Both the position numbers and the translations under genes were made by a program. From Pseudomonas lalkuanensis (lineage in GTDB: Bacteria; Pseudomonadota; Gammaproteobacteria; Pseudomonadales; Pseudomonadaceae), in NCBI RefSeq assembly GCF_008807375.1, contig NZ_CP043311.1, forward strand, positions 724,001 through 788,000: a DNA stretch of 64,000 bases, given 5' to 3'. Shown here piece by piece: positions 29,210 to 39,141 of the stretch. Below the pieces are notes generated by a model. The model made no database searches, was not told where the DNA came from, and was given only the letters and a program-made list of their open reading frames with translations. Within the stretch, counting starts at the first letter, position 1. Each line of letters starts with the position of its first letter.

Positions 29210-31108
29210 ATGCCGCAACCGATTCGCCTCAAAGATCACGAGAAGGACGCCCGTCTGGTTCGCCAGCGCGTGATCGTGGGCGCGGCGGCGGTGTTGCTGC
29301 TGACTTGCGTGCTGATCGCCCGCCTCTATTACCTGCAGGTGATCCAGTACGACTACCACTCGACCCTGTCCGAGAATAATCGCGTCCACGTGCAGCCGAT
29401 TCCGCCCACCCGCGGGCTGATCTTCGACCGCAATGGCGTGATCATCGCCGACAACCGGCCCAGCTTCAGCCTGAGCGTGACCCGCGAGCGTGCCGGCGAC
29501 TGGGAGCAGACCCTCGACGTGATAGTCGAGGTATTGCAGCTGACCCCCGATGACCGTGCGTTGTTCGAGAAACGCATGAAGCAGGGGCGGCGCCCGTTCG
29601 AGCCGGTGCCCATCCTCTTCGAACTGACCGAGGAGCAGATCGCCCGCATCGCGGTGAACCAGTTCCGCCTGCCCGGGGTCGAGGTGGTGGCGCAGCTGGT
29701 GCGTCACTATCCGCAGGGCGCACATTTCGCCCATTCGGTGGGCTATGTCGGCCGGATCAACGAGAAGGAGCTCAAGCAGCTCGATCCGGTGAACTACAGC
29801 GGCACCCACCACATCGGCAAGACCGGCATCGAGCGCTTCTACGAAGACCAATTGCACGGCGAGGTGGGTTACGAGGAAGTCGAGACCAACGCTCGCGGCC
29901 GCGTATTGCGTGTGCTCAAGCGCACCGACCCGAAGCCCGGCAAGGACCTGGTGCTGACACTCGATGTGCGCTTGCAGGAGGCCGCGGAGCAGGCCCTGGC
30001 CGGTCGTCGTGGCGCCATCGTCGCTATCGAACCGTCCAGCGGTGACGTGCTGGCCATGGTCAGCCAGCCGAGCTTCGACCCCAACCCCTTCGTCACCGGC
30101 ATCAGCTTCAAGGCCTATGCCGAGCTGCGTGATTCCATCGACCGGCCGCTCTACAACCGCGTGTTGCGCGGCCTGTATCCGCCGGGTTCGACCATCAAGC
30201 CGATGGTGGCCGTTTCCGGCCTGGATTCCGGCGTGGTGACCCCGGCCTCGCGGGTCTTCGATCCCGGCTTCTACCAGTTGCCCAACTACGATCACAAATA
30301 CCGCAACTGGAACCGTTCCGGTGACGGCTGGGTGAACATGGAAACCGCGATCATGCGGTCAAATGACACCTACTTCTACGATCTTGCCCACAAGATGGGT
30401 ATCGATCGCCTGCATGACTACATGAGCCGCTTCGGTTTCGGTCAGCGCGTGGCCCTGGATATGTTCGAGGAGTCCTCTGGCCTGATGCCGTCCCGCGAGT
30501 GGAAGCGCGCGCGCTACCGTCAGGCCTGGTTCCCGGGGGAAACGCTGATCCTGGGTATTGGTCAGGGCTACATGCAGGCCACCCCGCTGCAGCTCGCCCA
30601 GGCGGTTGCGTTGATGGCCAACCGCGGCAAGTGGATTCGCCCGCACCTGGCCAAGACCATCGAAGGCCAGCCGCCTTTGGACCCGAATCCGATGCCGGAC
30701 ATCGTCCTGCGTGACCCGAAGTACTGGGATGCCGGCCGCAACGGCATGGAACAGGTGGTCCATGGTGCCCGGGGTACGGCGCACAAGGTCGGTGCTACCT
30801 CCGTCTACCGTATCGCCGGCAAGTCCGGTACCGCCCAGGTGGTGGCCATCAAGCAGGGCGAGAAATACGACCGCTCCAAGTTGCAGGAGCGCCACCGCGA
30901 CCATGCCCTGTTCGTGGCCTTCGCTCCGGCGGAGGACCCGAAGATCGCCGTGGCGGTGATGGTGGAGAACGGGGAATCCGGATCGGGTGTCGCCGCGCCG
31001 GTGGTCAAGCAGGTCATGGATGCCTGGCTGCTCGGTGAAGACGGCCAGCTGAAACCCGAGTTCCGACCGCCGCAGCCGCTGGCGGAACAGCAGAGCGCCA
31101 ATCGATGA
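29210..31108 (+). CDS. mrdA: Penicillin-binding protein 2 (elongation transpeptidase)
   Basis: Monofunctional transpeptidase of the rod complex, partner of RodA. The 632-residue protein has one N-terminal membrane segment (about 20-41), a dimerisation domain beginning with the PTRGLIFDRNG motif, and the transpeptidase domain: S327-x-x-K330 in PPGSTIKPM, S384-N-D in MRSNDTYFYD, and the KSG box in GKSGTAQVV. It overlaps rodA by four bases. This gene pair sets cell elongation and rod shape. Confidence 0.98.
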   Translation: MPQPIRLKDHEKDARLVRQRVIVGAAAVLLLTCVLIARLYYLQVIQYDYHSTLSENNRVHVQPIPPTRGLIFDRNGVIIADNRPSFSLSVTRERAGDWEQTLDVIVEVLQLTPDDRALFEKRMKQGRRPFEPVPILFELTEEQIARIAVNQFRLPGVEVVAQLVRHYPQGAHFAHSVGYVGRINEKELKQLDPVNYSGTHHIGKTGIERFYEDQLHGEVGYEEVETNARGRVLRVLKRTDPKPGKDLVLTLDVRLQEAAEQALAGRRGAIVAIEPSSGDVLAMVSQPSFDPNPFVTGISFKAYAELRDSIDRPLYNRVLRGLYPPGSTIKPMVAVSGLDSGVVTPASRVFDPGFYQLPNYDHKYRNWNRSGDGWVNMETAIMRSNDTYFYDLAHKMGIDRLHDYMSRFGFGQRVALDMFEESSGLMPSREWKRARYRQAWFPGETLILGIGQGYMQATPLQLAQAVALMANRGKWIRPHLAKTIEGQPPLDPNPMPDIVLRDPKYWDAGRNGMEQVVHGARGTAHKVGATSVYRIAGKSGTAQVVAIKQGEKYDRSKLQERHRDHALFVAFAPAEDPKIAVAVMVENGESGSGVAAPVVKQVMDAWLLGEDGQLKPEFRPPQPLAEQQSANR

Positions 31109-32250
31109 ACAGCAACTTCGACCGCACCATCTCCCAGGAGGACGTGCTCAAGCGCCGCGCCACGCTGCTGCAGCGCCTGCACATCGACGGCTGGCTGCTG
31201 CTGATCATCCTGATGCTGGCCGCCGGCAGCCTGTTCGTCCTCTATTCGGCGAGCGGCAAGCACTGGGACCTGCTGATGAAGCAGGCCAGCTCCTTCGGCC
31301 TCGGCATCGGCGCGATGATCGTCATCGCGCAGTTCGAGCCGCGCTTCATGGCGCGCTGGGTGCCGCTCGCCTACGTGGTCGGGGTGGCGTTGCTCATGGT
31401 CGTGGAGATCATGGGGCACACGGCCATGGGCGCGACTCGCTGGATCAACATCCCCGGGGTGATCCGTTTCCAGCCCTCGGAGTTCATGAAAATCATCATG
31501 CCGGCGACCATCGCCTGGTACCTGTCGCGGCACAACCTGCCGCCCAAGCTCAAGCACATCGCCGTCAGCCTGGTGCTGATCGTCGTGCCCTTCGTGCTGA
31601 TCCTGAAGCAGCCCGACCTCGGCACCGCGATGCTGATCCTGGCCTCCGGTGCCTTCGTGCTGTTCATGGCCGGCCTGCAGTGGCGATGGATTCTGGGTGC
31701 GGTGGCGGCCGTGATGCCGGTTGCCGTGGCCATGTGGTACTTCGTCCTGCACGACTACCAGAAACAGCGGGTACTGACCTTCCTCGACCCGGAAAGCGAC
31801 CCGCTGGGCACCGGCTGGAACATCATCCAGTCCAAGGCGGCCATCGGTTCGGGCGGGGTGTTCGGCAAGGGCTGGCTGCTGGGCACCCAGTCGCACCTGG
31901 ATTTTTTGCCCGAAAGCCACACGGACTTTATCATTGCGGTCCTCGGCGAAGAGTTCGGCCTGGTGGGCGCCTGCCTGCTGCTGTTGGTCTACCTGCTCCT
32001 GATCGGCCGCGGCCTGGTGATCACCGCCCAGGCCCAGACCCTGTTCGGCAAGCTGCTGGCGGGCAGTCTGACCATGACCTTCTTCGTGTACGTGTTCGTC
32101 AATATCGGCATGGTCAGTGGACTCTTGCCGGTCGTGGGGGTACCCCTGCCCTTCATTAGCTACGGCGGAACCCATCTGGTGACGCTGCTGTCTGGGTTTG
32201 GGGTGTTGATGGCGATCCATACCCATCGCAAGTGGATCGCCCAGGTTTGA
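31105..32250 (+). CDS. rodA: Rod-shape glycosyltransferase RodA
   Basis: SEDS-family peptidoglycan polymerase of 381 residues with about ten membrane segments. Markers are HTAMGATRWINIPGVIRFQP, LKQPDLGTAMLILASGAF, LPESHTDFIIAVLGEEFG (containing the conserved acidic residue) and GVPLPFISYGGTHLVTLLSG at the end. It overlaps mrdA by four bases and precedes mltB, as in other pseudomonads. Confidence 0.98.
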   Translation: MNSNFDRTISQEDVLKRRATLLQRLHIDGWLLLIILMLAAGSLFVLYSASGKHWDLLMKQASSFGLGIGAMIVIAQFEPRFMARWVPLAYVVGVALLMVVEIMGHTAMGATRWINIPGVIRFQPSEFMKIIMPATIAWYLSRHNLPPKLKHIAVSLVLIVVPFVLILKQPDLGTAMLILASGAFVLFMAGLQWRWILGAVAAVMPVAVAMWYFVLHDYQKQRVLTFLDPESDPLGTGWNIIQSKAAIGSGGVFGKGWLLGTQSHLDFLPESHTDFIIAVLGEEFGLVGACLLLLVYLLLIGRGLVITAQAQTLFGKLLAGSLTMTFFVYVFVNIGMVSGLLPVVGVPLPFISYGGTHLVTLLSGFGVLMAIHTHRKWIAQV

Positions 32251-32255
32251 AACGA

Positions 32256-33275
32256 GTGAGAGATTTGAAAGCACTGCGCACTTGGATGCGGTTGGGTGCC
32301 TCTGGGGCTGCCCTGGTCGGACTGCTGGGAGCAGCCGCACCGGCGCTGTCGGGGGATTACGAGGGATCGCCGCAGGTGGCCGAGTTCGTCGCCGAGATGA
32401 CTCGCGACTACGGCTTCGCCGGCGAACAGTTGGTGGATCTGTTCCGTGAGGTGGAGCGCAAGCAGTCCATTCTCGACGCGATCTCCCGTCCCGCCGAACG
32501 GGTCAAGCCCTGGAAGGAATACCGGCCGATCTTCATCACGCCGGCACGCATCCAGAAAGGCGTGACCTTCTGGAACCAGCACGCCGACGCGCTGGCCCGT
32601 GCCGAGAAGGAATACGGCGTACCGGCCCAGGTGATCGTCGCGATCATCGGGGTGGAGACCTTCTACGGTGGTAACACCGGCAACTTCCGCGTGATAGATG
32701 CCCTGTCCACCCTGGGCTTCGACTACCCGCCGCGTGCCGACTTCTTCCGCAAGCAGCTCAAGGAATTCCTCCTGCTGGCCCGCGAGGAGCAGGTCGATCC
32801 GCTGATGCTCAAGGGCTCCTATGCCGGCGCCATGGGCCTGCCGCAGTTCATGCCGAGCAGCTTCCGTGCCTACGCGGTGGATTTCGACGGTGACGGCCAT
32901 ATCGATATATGGAACAACCCGGTGGACGCCATCGGCAGCGTCGCCAGCTACTTCAAGCGCCACGGCTGGGTGCATGGTGCCCCGGTGGTCAGCCGCGCCC
33001 AGGTTCGCGGTGAACGAATCGACGAAGGGTTGACCCAGGGACTGGACCCGGTGAAGAACGTCGGCGATCTTAGGGCGCTGGGCTGGGCAAGCGGTGACGC
33101 ACTGCGCGATGATGTGCCGGTTACGGCCTTCAGGCTGGAGGGTGATGAGGGGGCGGAGTACTGGATGGGACTGCCGAACTTCTACGTCATTACCCGCTAC
33201 AATCGCAGCGCGATGTACGCCATGGCCGTGCATCAGCTTTCCGAACTGCTGGTCAACGCAAGGGGCGGGCGTTAA
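32256..33275 (+). CDS. mltB: Lytic murein transglycosylase B (MltB/SltB1 family)
   Basis: Cleaves glycan strands of peptidoglycan in the periplasm. From GTG 32256 the product is 339 residues; a TTG at 32265 with GTGAGAG just upstream is an equal candidate. A hydrophobic N-terminal signal lies at about 12-33. The catalytic glutamate is in VIVAIIGVETFYGGNTG, followed by GAMGLPQFMPSSFRAYAVDF and DGDGHIDIWNNPVDAIGSVA, all standard for the family. I see no lipobox, so a soluble periplasmic form is likely. It lies between rodA and rlpA. Confidence 0.92.
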   Translation: MRDLKALRTWMRLGASGAALVGLLGAAAPALSGDYEGSPQVAEFVAEMTRDYGFAGEQLVDLFREVERKQSILDAISRPAERVKPWKEYRPIFITPARIQKGVTFWNQHADALARAEKEYGVPAQVIVAIIGVETFYGGNTGNFRVIDALSTLGFDYPPRADFFRKQLKEFLLLAREEQVDPLMLKGSYAGAMGLPQFMPSSFRAYAVDFDGDGHIDIWNNPVDAIGSVASYFKRHGWVHGAPVVSRAQVRGERIDEGLTQGLDPVKNVGDLRALGWASGDALRDDVPVTAFRLEGDEGAEYWMGLPNFYVITRYNRSAMYAMAVHQLSELLVNARGGR

Positions 33276-33278
33276 CCG

Positions 33279-34283
33279 ATGCCACAACCGATAAGAGTCG
33301 CCGTATACGGCGCCGTAGCATTGTTGCTGGCCAGCTGCTCGAGCAGCCGGGCGCCGGAACCGATCCAGCCCGGCGGGCAGATCTCCGGCCCCGGCGACTA
33401 CGCGCGTCCGCACAGGGACGGCGCGCCCTGGTGGGATGTCGATGTCTCGCGCATTCCCGATGCCGTACCCATGCCGCACTACGGCTCGGTGAAGGCCAAT
33501 CCCTACACCGTGCTGGGCAAGACCTACTACCCGATGAACGATGCGCGCCGTTACCAGGCGGTGGGCACCGCGTCCTGGTATGGCACCAAGTTCCATGGCC
33601 AGGCCACCGCCAACGGCGAGGCCTATGACCTCTACGGCATGACCGCCGCGCACAAGACCCTGCCGCTGCCGAGCTACGTCCGGGTGACCAACCTGGACAA
33701 CGGCCGTAGCGTGATCCTGCGGGTCAACGACCGTGGCCCGTTCTATTCCGACCGCATCATCGACCTCTCCTTCGCTGCGGCGAAAAAGCTCGGCTATGCC
33801 GAGTCCGGCACTGCCCGGGTCAAGGTCGAGGGCATCGATCCCCATGAGTGGTGGGCGGCCCAGGGCCGTCCGGTGCCCATGGTCCTGGCGCAGCCGAAGA
33901 TGGCCGCCCAGCCGCAACCCAAGTCCCAGCCGGTCGCCCAGGTGGCCAGCGCGCCGATCGAGCAGTACACCCCGCCGCCGCAGCAACATGCCGCCGCCGT
34001 GCTGCCCGTGCAGATCGACGCAAAAAAAAACGATTCACTCGCAGCGTCTGGCCTGTATCTCCAGGTGGGCGCCTTCGCCAATCCGGACGCTGCGGAACTC
34101 CTCAAGGCCAAGCTGAGCGGGACGGTGACTGCCCCGGTCTTCATCAGCTCGGTCGTGCGCAACCAGCAGATACTGCACCGGGTACGCCTCGGGCCGATCG
34201 GAACTCAGGGTGAAGCCCAGCAGGTGCAGAACTCGGTTCGTTTGGCCAATCTCGGCCAACCCACCCTCGTGAAGCCGGACTGA
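33279..34283 (+). CDS. rlpA: Septal-ring lytic transglycosylase RlpA
   Basis: Outer-membrane lipoprotein that cuts naked glycan strands and helps daughter-cell separation. The 334-residue protein has a lipobox LLASC ending at about C20, a double-psi beta-barrel domain (about 85-185; VGTASWYGTKFHGQATANGE, VRVTNLDNGRSVILRVNDRG), a Pro/Gln-rich linker, and a C-terminal SPOR domain (about 258-330; LYLQVGAFANPDAAELLKAK) that binds denuded peptidoglycan. A run of nine A (34022-34030) lies at the linker/SPOR boundary. Confidence 0.95.
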   Translation: MPQPIRVAVYGAVALLLASCSSSRAPEPIQPGGQISGPGDYARPHRDGAPWWDVDVSRIPDAVPMPHYGSVKANPYTVLGKTYYPMNDARRYQAVGTASWYGTKFHGQATANGEAYDLYGMTAAHKTLPLPSYVRVTNLDNGRSVILRVNDRGPFYSDRIIDLSFAAAKKLGYAESGTARVKVEGIDPHEWWAAQGRPVPMVLAQPKMAAQPQPKSQPVAQVASAPIEQYTPPPQQHAAAVLPVQIDAKKNDSLAASGLYLQVGAFANPDAAELLKAKLSGTVTAPVFISSVVRNQQILHRVRLGPIGTQGEAQQVQNSVRLANLGQPTLVKPD

Positions 34284-34339
34284 CGGCTTCGTTTTTGCCC
34301 GCAAGGGCCTGTTAGACCATTAGTTACATAGAGAGACGG

Positions 34340-35503
34340 ATGAACATCTTCAGCTTCGCCAAACGCCTACTACTGCCCGCAGCCCTGCTCATCGTCGCGC
34401 CGGTCTCCATGGCGGCCCAGCAGATCATCCCGTCGCCGCCGCAACTGGCCGCCAAGTCCTATGTGCTGATGGACGCCCAGAGCGGCCAGGTGCTGGTGGA
34501 AAACAACGGCGACCAACGCCTGCCCCCGGCGAGCCTGACCAAGCTGATGACCGCCTACATCGCCACCCTGGAAATCCGCAAGGGCCAGATCGGCGAGACC
34601 GATCCTGTGACCATCAGTGAGCACGCCTGGCGCACCGGCGGTTCGCGCATGTTCGTCCAGGTCAACACCCAGGTGACCCTCAGCGACCTGCTGCACGGCA
34701 TCATCATCCAGTCTGGCAACGACGCCAGCGTGGCTGTGGCCGAGCACATCGCCGGCAGCGAAGACGCCTTCGCCGACATGATGAACACCACCGCCGAGAA
34801 GCTGGGCATGACCGGCAGCCACTTCATGAACGCCACCGGCCTGCCCAACCCGGAGCACTACTCCACCGCCCATGACATGGCGACCCTGGCCCGCGCGATC
34901 ATCTACGAAGATCCGGCCCACTACGCCATCTACTCCCAGAAGGAATTCTTCTGGAACAACATCAAGCAGCCCAACCGCAACCTGCTGCTGTGGCGCGACA
35001 AGACCGTCGACGGCCTGAAGACCGGCCACACCGACGAGGCCGGCTACTGCCTGGTGGCTTCCGCCGTGCGTGACAACATGCGCCTGATCGCCGTGGTGTT
35101 CGGCACCAACAGCGAACAGGCCCGCGCCGCCGAAACCCAGAAGCTGCTGACCTACGGCTTCCGCTTCTTCGAAACCCAGACCTTCTACCAGAAGGGCGCG
35201 GAGCTGGCCAAAGCCCAGGTGTGGAAGGGCTCGGCCCGTGAAATCAAGGCTGGCCTCGGCCAGGACCTGACCATGACCCTGCCGAAGGGCCAGATCAAGA
35301 AGCTGCAGGCCAACATGACCTTGAATCCGCAGCTGGTCGCCCCCATCAAGCAAGGCGACGTGATCGGCAAGGTGGAAGTCAAGCTGGAAGACCAGGTAGT
35401 CCACAGCGCCGACCTGATTGCCCTGGAGACCGTTGAGGAAGGTGGCTTCTTCCGCCGCCTGTGGGATAGCATCCGCCTGTTCTTCTACGGCCTGTTCAAC
35501 TGA
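34340..35503 (+). CDS. dacA: D-alanyl-D-alanine carboxypeptidase (PBP5/6)
   Basis: Low-molecular-weight penicillin-binding protein that trims the terminal D-Ala from pentapeptides. The 387-residue precursor has a signal peptide ending near VSMAAQQ, the active-site S65-x-x-K68 (PASLTKLM), S125-G-N127, and K227-T-G229, a C-terminal beta domain, and an amphipathic end (GGFFRRLWDSIRLFFYGLFN) that anchors it to the inner membrane. ATG follows AGAGAGACGG. The P. aeruginosa gene at this place is called dacC. Confidence 0.96.
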   Translation: MNIFSFAKRLLLPAALLIVAPVSMAAQQIIPSPPQLAAKSYVLMDAQSGQVLVENNGDQRLPPASLTKLMTAYIATLEIRKGQIGETDPVTISEHAWRTGGSRMFVQVNTQVTLSDLLHGIIIQSGNDASVAVAEHIAGSEDAFADMMNTTAEKLGMTGSHFMNATGLPNPEHYSTAHDMATLARAIIYEDPAHYAIYSQKEFFWNNIKQPNRNLLLWRDKTVDGLKTGHTDEAGYCLVASAVRDNMRLIAVVFGTNSEQARAAETQKLLTYGFRFFETQTFYQKGAELAKAQVWKGSAREIKAGLGQDLTMTLPKGQIKKLQANMTLNPQLVAPIKQGDVIGKVEVKLEDQVVHSADLIALETVEEGGFFRRLWDSIRLFFYGLFN

Positions 35504-35577
35504 CCTTCTGAGCCGACGCCTCGTGCCTTGCCTGGGCACGGGGTGTCCGCCTCGCGGATCACGAGTCCGCCGCTGCC

Positions 35578-35859
35578 ATGACCGATACTCCTGACGTACA
35601 ACCCCCGAAAATCGAATTCCCCTGCGAGCGCTACCCGATCAAGGTGATCGGCGATTCCTTCGATGGCTTCTCCGACCTGGTGATCGAAATCATCCAGCGC
35701 CATGCTCCCGATCTCGACGCCACCACCCTGGTGGTGCGTGACAGCCGCAACGGCCGCTTCCTCTCGGTGCAGGTGCTGATTACCGCTACCGGCGTCGACC
35801 AGTTGCAGGCCATCCATGTGGACCTGCGCGCCACCGGCCGCGTGCACATGGTGCTCTAG
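35578..35859 (+). CDS. ybeD: DUF493 family protein YbeD
   Basis: Small cytoplasmic protein of 93 residues with an ACT-like alpha/beta fold (DUF493): [40 protein letters not shown] and TGRVHMVL. No biochemical role is established, but it is almost always found between dacA and lipB, as here. Its TAG stop overlaps the GTG start of lipB. Confidence 0.92.
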   Translation: MTDTPDVQPPKIEFPCERYPIKVIGDSFDGFSDLVIEIIQRHAPDLDATTLVVRDSRNGRFLSVQVLITATGVDQLQAIHVDLRATGRVHMVL

Positions 35860-36485
35860 TGCCACCTGCCGAACTCATCGTGCGCCATCTGGGGTTGGTG
35901 GATTACCTGCCGACCCTCGAGGCGATGCGCCGCCTGACGGTCGAGCGCGACGAACGGACGCCCGACGAAATCTGGTTGCTGCAGCATCCCCGGGTGTTCA
36001 CCCAGGGTCAGGCCGGCAAGGCCGAGCATCTGCTGGCGCCGGGGGACATCCCGGTGATCCAGGTGGAGCGCGGTGGCCAGGTGACCTACCACGGTCCCGG
36101 CCAGCTGGTGGCCTATCTCATGCTGGATCTGCGCCGCCTCGGACTGGGTGTGCGCGATCTGGTCACGGCCATGGAACAAAGCCTGGTCGATGTGATGGCC
36201 ACCTATGGTGTCGAGGCCGCGCCCAAGGCAGACGCTCCCGGTGTCTATGTCGAAGGCGACAAGATCGCCTCGCTGGGGCTGCGGGTCAGCCGCGGCTGCT
36301 CCTTCCACGGCCTGGCGCTCAATGTGGACATGGACATGTCGCCCTTCTGGCGGATCAATCCCTGTGGCTACGCCGGGCTGAAGATGGTTCAGCTCAAGGA
36401 CCTGATCGAGACGCCGCCACAGTTCGACGAGGTGGCACAGCGCCTGGAGCAGGCTCTGCGTCGGCGGCTGGGCTACACGCAGTAG
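35859..36485 (+). CDS. lipB: Octanoyl-[ACP]:protein N-octanoyltransferase LipB
   Basis: Moves the octanoyl group from acyl carrier protein to lipoyl domains, the first step of lipoate synthesis. The 208-residue product has [20 protein letters not shown], the [20 protein letters not shown] substrate loop, the catalytic lysine in [14 protein letters not shown] and the adjacent [13 protein letters not shown]. The start is GTG overlapping the ybeD stop (TAGTG). It is the last gene of the cluster; a 15-bp terminator hairpin follows. Confidence 0.96.
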   Translation: MPPAELIVRHLGLVDYLPTLEAMRRLTVERDERTPDEIWLLQHPRVFTQGQAGKAEHLLAPGDIPVIQVERGGQVTYHGPGQLVAYLMLDLRRLGLGVRDLVTAMEQSLVDVMATYGVEAAPKADAPGVYVEGDKIASLGLRVSRGCSFHGLALNVDMDMSPFWRINPCGYAGLKMVQLKDLIETPPQFDEVAQRLEQALRRRLGYTQ

Positions 36486-36506
36486 AAGGACGTGCCCGGA
36501 AAGACG

Positions 36507-36543
36507 ACGGCCCCCTCTCCCATCGGGAGAGGGGGCCGTTTCG
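36507..36543. terminator. Very strong hairpin terminator between lipB and lipA
   Basis: A perfect 15-base-pair stem (arms at 36507-36521 and 36525-36539) with an ATC loop is followed by TTCGTT on the plus strand. It lies 22 bases after the lipB stop and 38 bases beyond the lipA stop on the other strand, so it can serve both converging genes. Confidence 0.85.
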
Positions 36544-36576
36544 TTCAGTCAGCTCGCGTCTGATTGCCCGCTGCGA

Positions 36577-37629
36577 TCAACCCAGGTTGAGTGTCGGAAT
36601 GATGCTCGAATCGAGGGGCTGGCCCGGTACCGGAACTGGCGCGGCCAGGCCCAGGTTGTTCTTCTCGAACACCCGGTCGGCCCGGTAGCTGGAGCGCACC
36701 AGCGGGCCGGCTGCGACTTCCATGAAGCCCTTTTCGAGGCCGATATCGCGGAAGCGGTTGAACTCCTCCGGGCTGACCCAGCGCTTCACGGGCAGGTGGT
36801 TACGGGTGGGCTGCAGGTACTGGCCGAGGGTGAGGATGTCGACGCCAATGGCGCGCAGGTCGTCCATGGTTTCGATGATTTCTTCGTCAGTCTCGCCCAG
36901 GCCCAGCATCAGGCTGGTCTTGGTCAGGACATCCGGGCGGTGGCGCTTGGCGTGCTCCAGCACGCGCAGGGTCTTCTCATAGCCGGCGCGTGGGTCGCGC
37001 ACGACATGGGTCAGGCGCTTGACCGTTTCGACGTTCTGCGCGAACACCTCGAGGCCGGAGTCCACTACCCGTTCGATGGCTGCATGGTCGCCATTGAAGT
37101 CCGGGGTCAGGGCTTCCACGACGACCTGCGGGGTGTTCGCCTTGATGGCGCGTACGCAGGCGGCGTAGTGGCTGGCGCCGCCATCGTCCAGATCGTCGCG
37201 ATCCACCGAGGTCAGCACGATGTAGCGCAGCGCCATCAGCTCGACCGACTTGGCGGTGTTCTGCGGCTCTTCCAGATCCAGCCAGCCATTGGGGTTGCCG
37301 GTGTCCACGGCGCAGAAGCGGCAGGCGCGGGTGCACACCGAGCCCATCAGCATGATGGTGGCGGTGCCGTTGGACCAGCACTCACCCATGTTCGGGCAGT
37401 GGGATTCCTGGCACACGGTGCTCAGCCGATGTTCGCCGACGTTGCGCTTGACCGCGTCGAAGCGGCTGCCGCCCGGTGCCTTTACCCGCAGCCACTTGGG
37501 TTTGGGCTCGAACACCTGGGGTTCGGCGGAATTGCGGCGCTTCTGGCCATCCTTGATCGCGGTGATGCCCTGCGCGGTGCGGAACTTTTCGCCGCTGGCG
37601 ACGTGTTTGGACGAGTCTGTATCGGACAT
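36577..37629 (-). CDS. lipA: Lipoyl synthase LipA
   Basis: Radical SAM enzyme inserting two sulfur atoms into octanoylated proteins. The 350-residue product has both iron-sulfur motifs: the auxiliary cluster C-x4-C-x5-C in [14 protein letters not shown], and the radical SAM CxxxCxxC in [16 protein letters not shown], followed by [18 protein letters not shown] and the terminal RSSYRADR with the conserved RSSY serine. It converges on lipB, so the two lipoate genes are neighbours but separate units. Confidence 0.98.
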   Translation of the reverse strand: MSDTDSSKHVASGEKFRTAQGITAIKDGQKRRNSAEPQVFEPKPKWLRVKAPGGSRFDAVKRNVGEHRLSTVCQESHCPNMGECWSNGTATIMLMGSVCTRACRFCAVDTGNPNGWLDLEEPQNTAKSVELMALRYIVLTSVDRDDLDDGGASHYAACVRAIKANTPQVVVEALTPDFNGDHAAIERVVDSGLEVFAQNVETVKRLTHVVRDPRAGYEKTLRVLEHAKRHRPDVLTKTSLMLGLGETDEEIIETMDDLRAIGVDILTLGQYLQPTRNHLPVKRWVSPEEFNRFRDIGLEKGFMEVAAGPLVRSSYRADRVFEKNNLGLAAPVPVPGQPLDSSIIPTLNLG

Positions 37630-37769
37630 CGGAAATCTGGCTCCGCTGGTGGCTCCGTTGGCTGCCGCAGGGGCAAAAAGGGGTGGCGCAGTTTATCACA
37701 AAGGCGTTTGCACGAACCGGCGGCCGTCCGGAGGCGGGAGCCCGGGACGGCCGCCATGCAGGCGGGATT

Positions 37770-39086
37770 TCAGCGGCCTTCGCGCAACTGCCTGAGCAGC
37801 TCCAGGTTGGGGTAGCCGTCCGCTGGCCAGCCCAGGCGCTGTTGATAACCACGTATCGCCTTGCGGGTGTTGGCACCGATGATGCCGTCCGCCGCTCCCG
37901 GGTTGTAGCCGGCCGCGGTCAGCGACTCCTGCAGCTCTACCCGCTCGGTACGGCTCAGCGGGCGCTCGTCGCGGGGCCAGCTTCCGGTGAGCTGGCCACG
38001 GCCGTCGAAGCGTTCGCCCAGCAGGCTGACCGCCAGGGCGTAGGACGAGGAGTTGTTGTACTTGAGGATGGCCCGGAAGTTGTCCAGCACCAGGAACGCC
38101 GGGCCGCGATGGCCGGCCGGCAGCAGCAGGGACGCGGATTCGTTGGCCAGGCTCGTGGCCTGGGGGCCAGCTTGTACGCCCATGGTCTGCCACTGGGCCA
38201 CGGATTTACGGATATCGCCGTCGGCATGGGCATAGTCGAAGCCATCGGGTAGCTGGACCTGGATCGCGGCAGGTTGGCCCTTGCGCCAGCCGGAGGCCTG
38301 CAGATAGTGGGCGGCGGAAGCCAGTGCGTCGGCCGAGGAGTTCCAGATGTCGCGGCGGCCGTCGCCGTCGAAGTCCACGGCGTGGGTGTTGTAAGTGGTG
38401 GGGATGAACTGGGTCTGGCCCATGGCACCGGCCCACGAGCCGAGCATGCTGCCGGGCTGGATGTCGCCGTGCTGGAGGATCTGCAGGGCGGCCAGCAGTT
38501 GTGCGTGGGCGAACTCGGGGCGGCGGCCTTCGTAGGCGAGGGTGGCCAGGGAGCGGATCACCGACTTGTCGCCCATGAACTGGCCGAAGCTGCTTTCCAT
38601 GCCCCAGATGGCCACCAGGGGCTCACGGTCCACACCGAAACGCTGCTCGATGGCGCCAAGGGTCGTCGCGTTTTCCGCGATCAGGGCCTGGCCCTTGCGA
38701 ACCCGGTAGGGCGAGATGGCGCCTTCCAGGTATTCCCACACCGGTCGGGTGAATTCGGGCTGGCTGCGATCTGCGGTGATCACGCTGGCGTCGGGTGTTA
38801 CCCCGGCGAAGGCGCGATCGAAGGTGGCGGCATCGATGCCATTGGACAGGGCCTCGCGGCGGAATCCGTCACGCCAGGCGCTGAAACTGATGGCCGGCAT
38901 CACCACTGGGGGCTGATTGGCCTGTGCGGGCGCTGGGGCGGTCCTGGTAGCCGGTTGGCTGGCTTGGGGCAAGGGCGCGGTAGCGGGTTTCTGGGCCGGA
39001 GCGTCGGCGCAGGAGCTGAGCAGGGTGAGGGCGGAGGCCACGGCCAGGCTGCGGAACATCGGGCCGGGGACGGGGGCATCGAACAT
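37770..39086 (-). CDS. MltB-family lytic transglycosylase with peptidoglycan-binding domain
   Basis: Periplasmic murein-cleaving lipoprotein of up to 438 residues. An internal ATG at 39059 gives a clean lipoprotein signal, MFRSLAVASALTLLSSCADA; the ATG at 39086 has the better ribosome site, so the start is uncertain. After a Pro/Ala/Gln-rich linker comes the transglycosylase domain with catalytic Glu in IWGMESSFGQFMG, then GAMGQTQFIPTTYNTHAVDF and a C-terminal peptidoglycan-binding domain (ELQESLTAAGYNPGAADGII). It is the second MltB-type enzyme within 7 kb, distinguished from the first by this extra domain and the lipobox. Confidence 0.92.
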   Translation of the reverse strand: MFDAPVPGPMFRSLAVASALTLLSSCADAPAQKPATAPLPQASQPATRTAPAPAQANQPPVVMPAISFSAWRDGFRREALSNGIDAATFDRAFAGVTPDASVITADRSQPEFTRPVWEYLEGAISPYRVRKGQALIAENATTLGAIEQRFGVDREPLVAIWGMESSFGQFMGDKSVIRSLATLAYEGRRPEFAHAQLLAALQILQHGDIQPGSMLGSWAGAMGQTQFIPTTYNTHAVDFDGDGRRDIWNSSADALASAAHYLQASGWRKGQPAAIQVQLPDGFDYAHADGDIRKSVAQWQTMGVQAGPQATSLANESASLLLPAGHRGPAFLVLDNFRAILKYNNSSSYALAVSLLGERFDGRGQLTGSWPRDERPLSRTERVELQESLTAAGYNPGAADGIIGANTRKAIRGYQQRLGWPADGYPNLELLRQLREGR

Positions 39087-39141
39087 ACGCGAGTCTCGAA
39101 GCAGACGAATCGAGTCGCGACCTTAACATGTTCGAGCCTTT

